NCBI GenBank assembly: GCA_020747015.1
Contig: JAGTJM010000020.1
Coordinates: forward strand, 496,001 to 560,000
DNA length: 64,000 nucleotides
DNA from: Pyrenochaeta sp. MPI-SDFR-AT-0127
Taxonomy: Eukaryota > Ascomycota > Dothideomycetes > Pleosporales > Cucurbitariaceae
Reading direction: 5' to 3'
Positions 1 to 12,015 of this stretch are shown piece by piece (the first letter of the stretch is position 1; every line of letters starts with the position of its first letter). The position numbers and the translations under genes are program-made. Below the pieces are notes generated by a model. That model did not search any database, was not told where the DNA came from, and worked only from the letters and a program-made list of their open reading frames with translations.

Positions 1-1409
1 GGCGTAGATTTCTCAGTCGTGCAAGGTGTTGAGTTTATGAACAGCCGTCAATGTAATGCTGTATTCGGTTGTCGTCAAATTGCCTAGTTGCACAATGAGG
101 AAGACGCACAGGTACAGCACCAGAAGATGGAGGGGAATGTGCGGTCAAGCACATCTTTAAACCCAAGCCTTACCCTTCTCAATCTGGAATAGCTCATGAA
201 AAGCACAACTGCTCACCCCAGCCACGGATTTCGTTCGGGCGGTAAATCTGTATGCTTAGTCCACGGATCCTGGCCGTCAGTGGCAAGCACAGAAGGATAA
301 GCGAGGGCGCTGCCGCCGAACCTCGCCGCATCATGCACCTCACCACATGACTGCTTCAACATGTGTGGTCGAGTCTCTGGCCGACAGCCAGAGTACCGGA
401 AGCCTATCTTGTAGTGTTTCTACATCATGCTTCCCTTTGGCGAAACCTCACCTATGGAATCCGCCGAGAGGGCGGCGTGCAAATGAGGATGCCAACGCCC
501 AAGCTCAAGACATGACGTAGCGGGGCACTTCAAAGAGGAAGGGGCCAGCAACACGATGCTACAGCAAGCTAGCTCTTGGTACAATTCTCACGGTAAGATT
601 AACGCATAGGGTGCCCCCAGCCGGGCTCACACTCAATACATAGACTATGCACAGAGAGAAACGTACTCCTAGACACTAGATTGCATAGTGTATGGGTTAT
701 ATTATGAGCTATTTGAATTGACCTGCCATTGCAGCTTCAGTCTGATGAGCAGAGCCATTGGGTACAATAGTAGGTAATGGTTCGTATTGGTTGGTTCTTT
801 CGTAGGCGTAAAGGAGAGGTGTCGGAAGGGGAGCTGGTGGTAGAGAGTAAGCGCAGAGAGTAGGTTCAGGGAGAGTGTTTTAGGAAAGGTACAGGAGGGT
901 TTGTCGTCGGAGAAAGTAGTGTGAGGTAATGAGACCGAAACTCTTGAGGATGATCTCGTTCTGTCTTCCCAGTCTTCTTCGCCAATAAACCCCAGAACAT
1001 GGACGCCAATCTGCCACGACACAAACCATCGCAAGCAGATATGCTATCCGGATATCAAAGGCCATAAGTCATGACATTCGTGAGGCGCTCAACTTGCACT
1101 CAAGATTCTCGACAAGGAAAAGAAAAACAGCCCCAAGCAATACGTGGTATCCATCAGATAACAGCAGAAAGGAAAACAAGCACATTCATGCTTTTGATAT
1201 CGCTCCTGGTGGGCATCCGGTTCCAGAGGCGATTAATGGAAAAGACGATAGAGGTAGTGGGCCAACAGAGTACCGGGACTATGAAGGGCATTAGGGTGAT
1301 GTGCAGCTTCCGAAAAGATGTTGCAATGCTCCTCAAAACCATCCTGGCTACAAGATCCTCGCCTGACATCTACGCAAGCCTATGCAGATATAGGACAGCT
1401 ACGTTGCCT
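1..1409. other. Intergenic; no gene seen
   Basis: No convincing coding frame on either strand. The last few hundred bases are probably the 3' untranslated region of the minus-strand KH-domain gene that ends at 1410. Confidence 0.6.
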
Positions 1410-2563
1410 CTATTCTTGTGCCTGGCTGCGTCGCATCTTTTCAGCTTCCAAGTTCTCATACAAGAGGTACAGCGCTTTCTCGTTGGCACTGGCACTACCA
1501 GTGATGGTGAACATGCGCTCGCCGGTGTCGTCATGCGGAGCCTTAGCAATAGAAATGCGCGCGCCAGACGTCTTGCGAATCTCGCTAATCTTGCTGCCCC
1601 CGCGACCAATGATGCAGCCAACCATGTCTGAGGGAATACTGATATTCTGCGTCTGCATCTCTTCTCCATCTTCAGTGTGCGTCGGAGGCGGCGGGCGGCT
1701 GGCAGCATCGGAGCCTGATCGGCGCGAGTACGTAGGTGGTGAGTCGCTGAAGTCCGCGCCGTGACCAGTGCGGTTGTACGAGCGCCCAGCAGGAGCACCA
1801 GTTGCGCCACCGTTAGACAACGGACCAGGGCCAACTCCAGGCTGAACTCTTACCGCAGGGTTGTAAAGTACGGTGCCATAGCCGCGCTCGTGGTCATCAA
1901 TGAGGCACTTCCCGATTTCCCAAATAGCTTTCTCGATGCCAGATGGAGAGCCTTGAACTTCGACGATGCGCTCGGTTGATTGAGGTAACATCTCTTTCTG
2001 TGCGACCATGCGTACACCTGATGCATCCTGGATTTGCTTGATTTTCAAGCCCTGGCGACCGATGATGGTACCCATCTGGTTGTGCGAGATGAGAAGGCGA
2101 ATAGCTATACACGTTAGTTTGCGTTCTACGAAGCACGGCGGGCGAATTGCCCGTGATTGCGGCACATACGGTGAGTGCCGTCGCTGCGAATAAGACCGCC
2201 CATTCCCATTGCGGGCGCGCCCTCGAGCAAGCCTTTGGCGACCAAGCCGTACGCTTTGGAGATGCCCTCGAGACTGCCCGTGACAGAGAGCACACGGTCG
2301 TGAACACCTTGGACGACCTTACTGACACCGGCGCGCACGCCAGTCTCGTCGCGCAGGTCAGCAACGTTCTTGCCCGCCTTGCCTATGATTACGCCGGCTT
2401 CCTTGGACGAGACAATGGCTCGCAGGGTGAGCTGCGACTCGGCATACTCTTGCTCGGTGCGAGGGGCTACATCGCCCTCGCCATCTACGTTCAGGCGCTC
2501 GAGCTGGTCAGAGACGCGGTTGACATCCTGACCAGATGCTTGCTGAGACTCTTCGGTGGACAT
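1410..2563 (-). CDS. Triple KH-domain RNA-binding protein (Pbp2/Rnc1 type)
   Basis: Two exons, 2563-2170 and 2104-1410, joined across a 65-nt intron (donor GTATGT, branch CTAAC, acceptor ATAG), give 362 aa. Three KH domains are visible, each with its GxxG loop: GKAG (about 61-64), GRQG (147-150) and GRGG (298-301). A Gly/Pro/Ser-rich linker (about 215-280) separates KH2 and KH3. The architecture matches fungal poly(rC)-binding-like proteins such as yeast Pbp2/Hek2 and fission yeast Rnc1, which bind mRNAs and affect stability or localisation. The start is the ATG at 2563, just before an acidic N-terminal stretch. The intron falls just before the conserved KH2 start (IRLLISHN), and its removal restores that motif. 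Family assignment is strong; the exact orthologue is not established. Confidence 0.9.
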
Positions 2564-3439
2564 GTTGTAGGAATGGCCTAAGAGAGTGCTGCATTGTTGT
2601 CAGTGACGTAGAGGCACAGCACGCGTCTTGTCGCAACACTTACACGAGAGAAGGTCGCGGAGATGAAGAAAAGGGCCTAGGTGAAGTGGTGCGCCGAAGA
2701 CGTGTCGAGAGTCTCCAGGCTATGGCGGGGTGGTGTTAGTGATTGTTGATGTTTCGCATTGGGGGGACGTGGGTTAGAGCAACATACTGGCGATTACGGA
2801 AGTGGCGGGGGAGGTGGCCGGTGCGGATCGACCAGCAGACGAGAGAGGCACAGGAGATGGTGGAGGGGCGGAGAGAGAGGGAGGATTGGGGGTGCGTAAG
2901 GAAGAGAGGTGTACGAGGGGGAGCGGACTGTTGTGCAGACAATTGAGAGGTGAGGTGACGAGGAGTGGCAGCAGTAGCGCACAGAGGAAAGGAAGTCACT
3001 TTTAGCGAGGCAGGCCTTGCCGCATTGAATGGAATGCAGGGTGGGCGGGCAGGAGCTACGGGAAAATTGGTGCAGCTGGAGTCCTCGTGCAGAAGCTGGA
3101 ACCATGAGCGCGGAAGCCGTCACTGTGCATTGCGTGGCTGCCCACAGCGTGGATGCGCGCGCGCAAAGCTGTTTGTCAAGCATCCAGCGCGCCCCATCCG
3201 CAAAGCACAGTTGCTGCGGGGTCTGATTGATGCACAGGCCAGGCGGCTCAAGCAGCCATCACTCTCAGTCCCCACGACAAGATGCAGCCAGGAATAGGAA
3301 ATTCACAAGATTGGGCCAACGACAGCGCGTACTGAGTTTTCCAAGCCCCTTATTGGCCCAGGCTACGGTAAACATCCACCTGGCCTCTCCCGCCATGTGA
3401 ATTTTTTGACACCGCCTAATGCTCCTTCCCTTGCAATCA
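2564..3439. other. Intergenic: KH-gene 5' region
   Basis: Upstream of the KH-domain gene and downstream of the alcohol dehydrogenase. It holds GA/GT-rich sequence (2690-2960) that may be promoter or 5' UTR. No supported gene. Confidence 0.5.
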
Positions 3440-4660
3440 CTACTTTTGAGCCTCGAACACCACCTTCTGCACCTTCATCTTGTCAAAGATATCGTAGCCC
3501 TCAATGGCTTCACTCAATGGCATGATCTTGTCCGCCATGAATCTGTAATCATCAGTGACCTATCACTAAATCGCGTAGATGCACCTTACCCAAGTTTGTC
3601 CTGATGCCTCTTTAGGCTCTCTAACGCTTCTTCAAAGATGGTCCTGACTGGGCACCTTCCCATTTGCACCCGTATATTTTTACCATATGCTTCGTTGCCT
3701 GTCCATGGGATTTCTCCATTGTGAACCCCAACCGAGCTGATGATCCCCCACGGTCTCAGCAGCTCGAAGCCCATTCTCAGCGCTGGGGCCAAGCCCACGA
3801 CTTCGATAACAACATCGGCACCTCGACCGTCTGTGAGCTCCTTGACGCGATTGTTCAGACCCTCGCGGTCAGTCTGAAAGTTCCACGGTTCTGCACCGAG
3901 TGACTTTGCAAGCTCGAGGCGCGAGGGGACAGAGTCAACAGCAAGAATGTGCTTTGGCTTGTAATCAGTAATGTTGCAGAGAGCACAGAGAGCAACAGGC
4001 CCGCAGCCAATGAGAACCACCACGCTATCTTTGATTTCCTCGGGCGTAGAGTGCTTGAATGCATTCTTCGCGGCGAACATTCCAGTGGGGAAGATATCTG
4101 CCATTAGAACGAGTGCCTCACTCTTAATGCCCGGTGGCGCCTTCACGGCAGTCGAATCTGCAAGTGGCACCCGGACGTATTCTGCTTGTGCACCGTCAAG
4201 CTGTACAGAGCCGAAGAGCTGACACTTGACGCATCTGGAGGAGTATCCATGAGTGCAGTAGAAGCACTCTCCGCAGGAGGTAGTGAAAGGCGAGACAATA
4301 TGATCGCCGGCCTTGAAGTTCTTCACTGAAGATCCTATCTCGTGAACGTGTCCAGTGAATTCATGGCCCATGACGAAGTCGGTACCTGAGGGCTGGTGGC
4401 CACGAAAGACGTGTAACTCACTGAGAGAGGTGGTTAGAGTGTGCACTGAATGAACACGGGGATTCGAATGAAAGATACCTTCCACATAGCGCTGTCTGTG
4501 ATGTGTTAGCTTGAGGTGGTGAAATATTTGGTCACGTAGGTACCTTGTCCACTTTGACAATAATATCCCCCGGCTCTTTTATCGTCGGTATTGGTCGATC
4601 CTCAATGGTGACCTTCCCAGGTCCCTTGAAAACGACTGCTTTCATCGTGTCTTTGGTCAT
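3440..4660 (-). CDS. Zinc-dependent alcohol dehydrogenase (MDR family)
   Basis: Four exons: 4660-4544, 4495-4479 (only 17 nt), 4420-3590 and 3542-3440, giving 355 aa. All introns are GT-AG. The joined protein has the full zinc-MDR signature: catalytic zinc ligands C43 and H64-E65 (ALCGSE, GHEF), the structural zinc set C94, C97, C100, C108, and a GxGPVA nucleotide-binding loop in the Rossmann domain. The 17-nt exon supplies the catalytic Cys and half of the following Ser, and the last exon restores the usual C-terminal part (FMADKIMPL...). The family oxidises alcohols or polyols with NAD(P); the substrate cannot be told from sequence and a threonine/sorbitol/formaldehyde-dehydrogenase-like role is equally possible. 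A second in-frame ATG lies 5 codons downstream of the chosen start. Confidence 0.9.
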
Positions 4661-5332
4661 ACTTGGACGTTTAGTGCCTAACTCTAAGAACGGGAAGGGA
4701 CAAAAACAATAATGTTAGACAACAGTATGGAAAAAGGCGGGACAGAAGGAGGAGGAAAAAAGGAGCCTTCATATAGCCCGAGATCTGACGACACACGTTC
4801 AAATTTCGGAACAGCTCTTAGGTGTAAGGAAGCTTGTACCCCGCCGAGGTACGATTGCGGGGTAGACAAGAATGGAAGCAAGTAGGCTGCAAGGTTGATT
4901 CGTGACTTCATATCATACTACGGAAATATGGAAAGCTTCCAGAAGATGCAAATGAGTAGAGAAGTGTGTCAGCATTCCCAGACCTGTGGATCTAGATCTT
5001 TGATGTAGTCATGAGACGACACGCGCTTCGACCAGCCACAGCCGAATCAGCGTGATAACCCTTAGCGCCTGAAGTTTGGAAGCCATAGAATCTCTCTCAA
5101 TTAGCCGCACATATTTGAGGAATGGCGGCCTTGGTGGATGAGAGGAGTGTAATGGAGGGCCCGACATACCATGCGGACCCCAGTCCTTAATCATACCATA
5201 TTCCCAGAGACCTGAAAACAAACAGAACGCCTGCCCATACGAATCAACTAGTGTTGACGTGCTCAAGATTCCGATACTCCACCAAAATGCATAACTGAAA
5301 ACGTTGCTAGTGGATTTGCACCATGTTCTGTG
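4661..5332. other. Intergenic: ADH promoter side
   Basis: Lies upstream of the alcohol dehydrogenase and downstream of the Yippee gene. No gene seen. Confidence 0.5.
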
Positions 5333-5817
5333 TCAAGTGACGGTGCAGAGAAGCTCTGCCTCCAAGATGAACTTGCCCTCCTTGTATTTCTCGCTAGCCT
5401 CATAGGCCTTATCGTACTTCCAGCCAACAGTCTCTTTGCACTGTCGGCAGTGGATGTCGCGTACTATATGCCGCCCAGTAGTCATGTTGCGCTCGTTGGG
5501 CTCCGACTCGGTGACGTTGACGACACTATCGAAGAGGTACGCTTTGCCGTGCTGGCCACGGAAGTTCTGTAGAATCTTAGCAAATTTATCCGGGCATTCT
5601 GAAGGTCTGGAGGAGAGCTGACTCTGCTGAGGATGTCATCGTGATTGGAGAGGTGTGTCTTGCAGTTCTTGCAGCCGTAGATGCGCGAAGAGTTGAGATA
5701 GATGTTGTATGTGAGCCCCATGGTGATGGACAGGCGAGCCGACTCGCTCGTCGAAGGTTGGTGGAGGGTTGTGGGTTGTTGGAGGCCTTCGCCTGGTCGT
5801 TCGGTGCCTGCGGTCAT
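5333..5817 (-). CDS. Yippee-family zinc-binding protein
   Basis: Two exons, 5817-5623 and 5566-5333, separated by a 56-nt intron (donor GTCAGC, acceptor CTACAG), give 142 aa. After splicing the sequence shows the Yippee fold: a first CxxC (YGCKNC), then NFRGQHGKAYLF, the GRHIVRDIHC segment with the second CxxC (CRQC) and the GWKYDKAYE motif, ending KEGKFILE. Yippee proteins are small eukaryotic zinc proteins whose core resembles the CULT/cereblon fold; their biochemical role is poorly defined. The ATG at 5817 is the first one in frame, but the frame stays open upstream to about 6148 with Ser/Ala/Pro-rich sequence, so a 5' exon may add a longer N terminus. The conserved core could instead begin at the ATG at 5721. 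Confidence 0.85.
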
Positions 5818-7249
5818 ACGTACTGGTGTCCTGGATTTGGTGACAGAAGAGTTGGCAGACGGCTGGTCTGCAGGGCGTATGAGAGGCCGAAGTTTGTCGT
5901 ACACGCTGTCGCGCAATGACAGCGCGCTCACTGAGTGCGATTGTGGAGGGAGAGCGTAGGAAGAAGCTAGGGAGCTGGAGCTGTGCGGAGGTAACGCCCT
6001 GGCACGTGCAGCAGGATAAAGCGGAATGACGAAAGCGTGGGGTAGGTCGTCTGGATTGAGTGCAGGCAATATCCAGCTTATATTTGAATGGGGTATGCTG
6101 AACGTAGTGAATAGCCGGCGTTCGTCTGGTATGGTCAGTTGGATTTAACAGAGACGAAATACGGCTGCTATCCGGCGATTGTATCTGACCGGTCAAGTGG
6201 CCATGTGCCCCATGCGGTGAGACGACCCTGGCCAGTTGGACCGAAGGCAGAGATGTATGAACATGAAGCCGTGTAAGCTGAACGTCAGCTTTGACAGTGG
6301 AGAGTACGGCATCGTCTACCAAGGTAGAAATGCGAGCTCTTTGACAAGTAGGCAGTCAATTGCTTCAAGTGTTCACGCTGGTCGCGTCTCATTGGACGGA
6401 AGGTATCTTGGATTACTGCATTAGGAAGGCATTATCAAGTGTCTTTCCATGACCTCTTTCCTTGGCCAGCAAAAGCCTTGTTGAAACCGGGATGAGGCAT
6501 TGCTTTGCATGTCATCCGTCTCGGAGCAGAGCTGCAATGGAATCCGCTGTCATCCAAGGAAGCATTGCATCTGCACCCGCAAAACAACGACCATTTTACA
6601 TTGGTACACAAATAGGCAGGCTGGACGATGTGAGGACAACGCATTTTGGCAAACGCATGAAGATGACGGTGAGTCTCGGCATTGGAGTGACGATTCCATT
6701 GTTTATGCATGCTGTTGTTGCTGTCTATGTGGTGATTCTGCACATCCCAGCCTCGCCCATTGCGGATTGGAGCGTGTGGGGAGATGCGCGACTCATCGGC
6801 CAGGAGATGCTGAAGCCTTGCGAAGGTCTGCGAGTTTCTTGTGCGCTCTTTGAGCCGCTCCGAGCGTACAGTGTCACCTCTCCCTATGAGTCTGATAACG
6901 CAGAGATGACGACGCCGACAGCCAGGCGTTTGCAGCGCAAATGGAGACGCGCAGAGCCAGTCACAGACTTGTCGGCATAATGGGGGTGTTGAAGGTTTGG
7001 CGAAGACCAGGCCATGATTGGTGTCTGCAGGCGATTTCTCTCAGCCCCCAGCCTTTCCATGCACGTCCGCTGCGGCGCGCAATTGTGGCAGATGTTTTAG
7101 CGGGAATACCCTCGCTGATGGAACATTCTAGCAACGTTTTAGGAGCAAAATCCCAGCTTAACTTTTTATCGGTCCCGAAGTCAACCAAAAGTTGCTGCAG
7201 CGAGACTAAATTCTAGTTACACCAGAACCCGTTCCGACTCTCGCCTCCC
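5818..7249. other. Divergent intergenic region
   Basis: Separates the minus-strand Yippee gene from the plus-strand co-chaperone. About 330 nt next to the Yippee gene stay open in its frame and may be a 5' exon. Otherwise no supported gene; frames here start with TTG and look like noise. Confidence 0.5.
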
Positions 7250-9416
7250 ATGGTTCTTCCCTCTCTCTTCAACAAATCCTCAAAGAAGTCGAAGAACCAC
7301 GACATCCCCAACCTTGCCCCCCGGCCGGCACCGCACAGCAATACAGGCACCCCTCCCTCGTCGCCGGATAAGACCTCACACACCCGTGTTAAAGACAGGG
7401 AACGCACTAGCAGCCGGCGCTCCAACTCGTACTCGTCCAGGCGCTCCTCCAAGTACGACGACCGAGACCAGCACCCGCTAAATCTCCCGCCCGAAGAGCG
7501 GCAGCGGCTATCATTTTCAGCCATGTCCGCCATGAGCGACCAGCCCACGCCTCAGCCCATGGACGTGGACAGGGAATACTCAACTTCGCCCGCACCCTCG
7601 AGTCCGGCTGCACAGGAGCCTAGGATGAACGGCCAGAACGGCGACCGACCAGCTCCTCCACCGCACAGATATACAAAGAGCCCACCGCCGCAATCTGCAA
7701 CCTACGCTGCTACCCCCGAGGCTGCAACCCCGCCTGCAGAGCCCCCGACAATCGATGCCGAAGAGTACAAGGCTGCGGGCAACAAGTTCTTCAAGATCAA
7801 GGACTACCCCGCTGCTATCAAGGAATATTCAAAAGGTGGGTTGTGACTATGCTCATTTCTCTACGGGCAACCGAAGTGTTGCATTGCAAATGCACATAGC
7901 AAAAATACAGGCTAACCAGTGTATAGCAATCGAGGCTGACCCCAAGAATGCTACCTACTACTCCAACCGCGCTGCTGCGTACATTTCTGCAAATCGCTTC
8001 ATCGAAGCAATGGAGGACTGTAAAATGGCCGACGAGCTGGACCCGGACAACATGAAGATCTTGCTGCGGCTAGGAAGGGTCTACACAAGCTTGGGACGAC
8101 CAGACGAGGCTGTACAGGTGTACAATTCGATCAATGCCACAGCCAAGGACAAGCAGCCTGCATTGAACATGCAAAAGCACCTGCGAATGGCCGAGGAGAC
8201 TTTTCACAATGGCGGCTCTGGTTCCATGGTTATATACGCTCTCAATGAGGCTGAAAAGGGCTTAGGCATCAACGTGGACAGACCGCGAAAGTGGCAATTG
8301 ATGCGAGGAGAGGCACACCTACGAATGGGCAATGTCAATGCGCTTGGTGAGGCTCAAAATGTGGCCATGTCGCTATTGCGAAACAACAACCAAGATCCGG
8401 ATGCATTGGTGCTAAGAGGCCGCATACTATACGCGCAAGGCGAGAACGACAAAGCTATTCAACACTTTAGACAAGCGTTGAGCTGTGACCCCGACTTCAA
8501 GGATGCTGTCAAGTATCTGCGAATGGTGCAGAAGCTTGAGCGCATGAAACAGGAGGGCAATGCGGCATTCAAGGCTGGCCGATACAAAGAAGCTATCGAC
8601 ACATACTCCCAGGCTCTCGAAGTCGACCCTTCGAACAAGAACACTAATTCGAAGATCCTGCAGAATCGGGCACTCTGCCACACGCGGCAGAAGAGCTGGA
8701 AGCAGGCCATTGCGGACTGCGAGAGAGCACTTGAACTTGACCCAAGCTATACCAAGGCACGAAAGACCAGAGCAAAGGCATTGGGCGAGTCAGGGAACTG
8801 GGAGGAAGCAGTGCGCGATCTGAAGGCCATCCAGGAAGCGAATCCCTCTGAGCCGGGGATAGCTAAGGAGATTCGCGATGCTGAGTTGGAGCTAAAGAAG
8901 AGCAAGAGGAAAGACTACTACAAGATCCTTGGTCTCAGCAAAGATTGCACAGAGCAGGAGATCAAGAAGGCATACCGCAAGCTAGCCATCATCCATCATC
9001 CCGATAAGAACCCAGACGACGAGGATGCGGCAGATCGATTCAAGGAGATCCAAGAAGCTCACGAAACCTTGAGCGACTCCCAGTATGTTTATTTTCATAA
9101 GACACAGAAACTCAATGGCTAACAACATGATAGAAAACGTGCCCGCTACGACTCTGGCGAAGACCTAATTGACCCTTCTGAGATGTTCGGTGGCGGAGGC
9201 AACCCCTTTGGCCAGGCTGGTGGCATCGACCCTGAGATCCTCATGCAAATGTTCGGTGGCGGTATGGGAGGAGGCATGGGCGGTGGTCGCGGTGGCGGCG
9301 GCGGCGGCTTCCACTTCAGCACTGGTGGTGGTAGTCCATTTGGCGGCATGGGCGGTATGCCTGGTGGTGGTGGTGGTCGAAGAGGCCAAGGCCCACCTGG
9401 TGGCTTCCCCTTCTGA
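7250..9416 (+). CDS. TPR and J-domain co-chaperone (DNAJC7/TPR2 type)
   Basis: Three exons, 7250-7835, 7927-9082 and 9134-9416, give 674 aa. Residues 1-175 are a basic, Ser/Pro-rich low-complexity leader. A long array of TPR helices fills about 180-520 (AAGNKFFKIKDYPAAIKEYS, YSNRAAAYIS, GNAAFKAGRYKEAIDTYSQA). The J domain follows at about 524-590 with the HPD triad (IHHPDKN) and the KRARYD end; the last intron cuts inside it. The C terminus is Gly/Phe-rich (about 600-674). TPR-J proteins bridge Hsp70 and Hsp90: the HPD motif stimulates Hsp70 ATPase while TPRs bind the chaperone EEVD tails. The order TPR then J then G-rich tail is typical of the fungal DNAJC7-like group. Domain calls are certain; partner specificity is family knowledge. 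Confidence 0.92.
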
Positions 9417-10407
9417 GCGTCAAGCGCCTGCTAAAGTCGATCTACACTGACCTCAGCCCACTGAACCATACGCCCTCGACACCCTCAACCGATTGCAATA
9501 TACATTGCGACTAAGTTTAGGTTTGAACTCACACGAGCGACCGGCCTTTCCCTTCGTGCCTATACTTTTAGCACGATGCTTTTCTCCTTTCATGTTTGGC
9601 GTTGGGTAATACGGGAAGCGCGAGCAAAGTACACCTGAGAGATATAGACTGTATTCGTCTTTGTACTTGGGTGAAGAGCATTGGCATTGATCTAGTTGCG
9701 TTGGTCATCATCAGCATTGCCTGGCGTCCCTTCATTCGTATCCTTGGCCCTGAGGGCGGTTTCTAGATTTACGTAGTCAACTCCAACTGCGAGGAACATC
9801 GCAATATAACTGTTCATAAGTTTACAATAGTTCATATGCTTTGTGAAGGGCAACAACTGTGGGGTGGTGGTACTCAATGTCGAAGGTCTCTTGTTCACAC
9901 CTCAGCTCTTCCATTTTATGATATTAATGCTAGGTATTGACAACATGATTAACTCACAGACATTATGGCTACTTACAAATAAACCCGTTACAGACAATAC
10001 ATGCACCAGCTTTCTATTACGCAGTAGCCTTCATGACATAATCCGCGCCAATCTATAAATGCCTAGTGTTTTCACCACTTGGCAAGCGTATTATCCAGCT
10101 TAACACCACTTTCTTCAACCTACCCGCATCACCCACTCTCGCCACGCTTGATATCTGACACATGAGTGTAATATAAAACGATACATACTATAACCCACAA
10201 ATTGGCACCGCTTGAGAAACGTGCAGTGTCTGGAAAATATTACCGAAATACTTTGATCACGGCGTTTGAGAGAAAGAGAAGGCCAGAAAATACCAATAAT
10301 TGAACCACTGCAAACCACGGCCTAAAGAACAAGAAGGTTTTTCTTTTCAAAAGTCTATTTCTTCTAATTTTCTCTTGAAATCGGCCCCTCAGAACTAGAA
10401 ATAAGCT
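9417..10407. other. Intergenic; no gene seen
   Basis: Co-directional spacer between the co-chaperone and the YwbE-like gene. AT-richer than its neighbours. No supported coding or RNA feature. Confidence 0.5.
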
Positions 10408-11085
10408 ATGCAGACACATCGGCGCGGCCGCCCAAACCGCCAACCCCGCGAAGGCGGCAGGGGCAGAGGGAGAGGTTCCAGTAATCCCTCAAGCAACGCC
10501 AACAACACTCGGCCTCCCAGACCAAGGGCAGAGTACCACTCCGTGCCATCCTTTGCCGCAATCAGAGTTGGAAGCGGTGTCTCGATTGTCTTGAAAGAAG
10601 ATCAACCCACTGGCCACCAGGTCCGCGGCATCGTTGCAGATTTACTAACACGAGGTGACCATCCTCGTGGTGTCAAGGTTCGGTTACGCGATGGGAGAGT
10701 GGGACGAGTGCAGCGCCTTGTCAGTGAGGTGGATGGTGAACGAGGGGAGGCGCTTGTTGGCGGAGCGGGGGCGGGTTTGGGACGAAATGGCGAGGGGGCT
10801 AGTTCAAGAGGAGTGGGAGGTATGGTGGGTGGGAGGGTAGAAAGAGATATCCGTGAAGACGATGAGTATCTGTATGACGAAGAGAGGAGTACAGGAGGAG
10901 ATGTTGGATATTTTGCTGCATTGGAGGAGGCGGATAAACAGTATGAAAGGAGAAAAGGAGGCCGTGGCCAACCGAGTGCGGCGCCTCAGTCGAAGGGTGA
11001 TATTGCAGTGTGCCCGGTCTGTGGCGAGTTTGAGGGTGATGAACTGGCTGTGGCGCATCACGTTGATGAGCATTTTGCAGAGTAG
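10408..11085 (+). CDS. YwbE-like (DUF2196) protein with C-terminal Cys/His motif
   Basis: A single-exon gene of 225 aa starting at a true ATG. The N terminus is Arg/Gly-rich (RGG-like, 1-40). Residues about 55-110 (GSGVSIVLKEDQPTGHQVRG..., VKVRLRDGRVGRVQRL) match the YwbE/DUF2196 family, a small beta-rich domain found in bacteria and fused to longer tails in fungi. The extreme C terminus carries CPVCGEFEGDELAVAHHVDEHF, a CxxC...HxxxH arrangement resembling a UBZ-type or C2H2 zinc finger. No function is established for the family in fungi; RG-rich plus zinc-finger-like parts make nucleic-acid or ubiquitin binding plausible, but that is inference. A long (ACT)n microsatellite starts 88 nt after the stop codon. 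Confidence 0.75.
   Translation: MQTHRRGRPNRQPREGGRGRGRGSSNPSSNANNTRPPRPRAEYHSVPSFAAIRVGSGVSIVLKEDQPTGHQVRGIVADLLTRGDHPRGVKVRLRDGRVGRVQRLVSEVDGERGEALVGGAGAGLGRNGEGASSRGVGGMVGGRVERDIREDDEYLYDEERSTGGDVGYFAALEEADKQYERRKGGRGQPSAAPQSKGDIAVCPVCGEFEGDELAVAHHVDEHFAE

Positions 11086-12015
<930 letters not shown>

Noticed and set aside
6462..6980. Plus-strand frame of 172 codons
   Set aside because: Begins with TTG, lacks conserved features and lies in a divergent promoter region.
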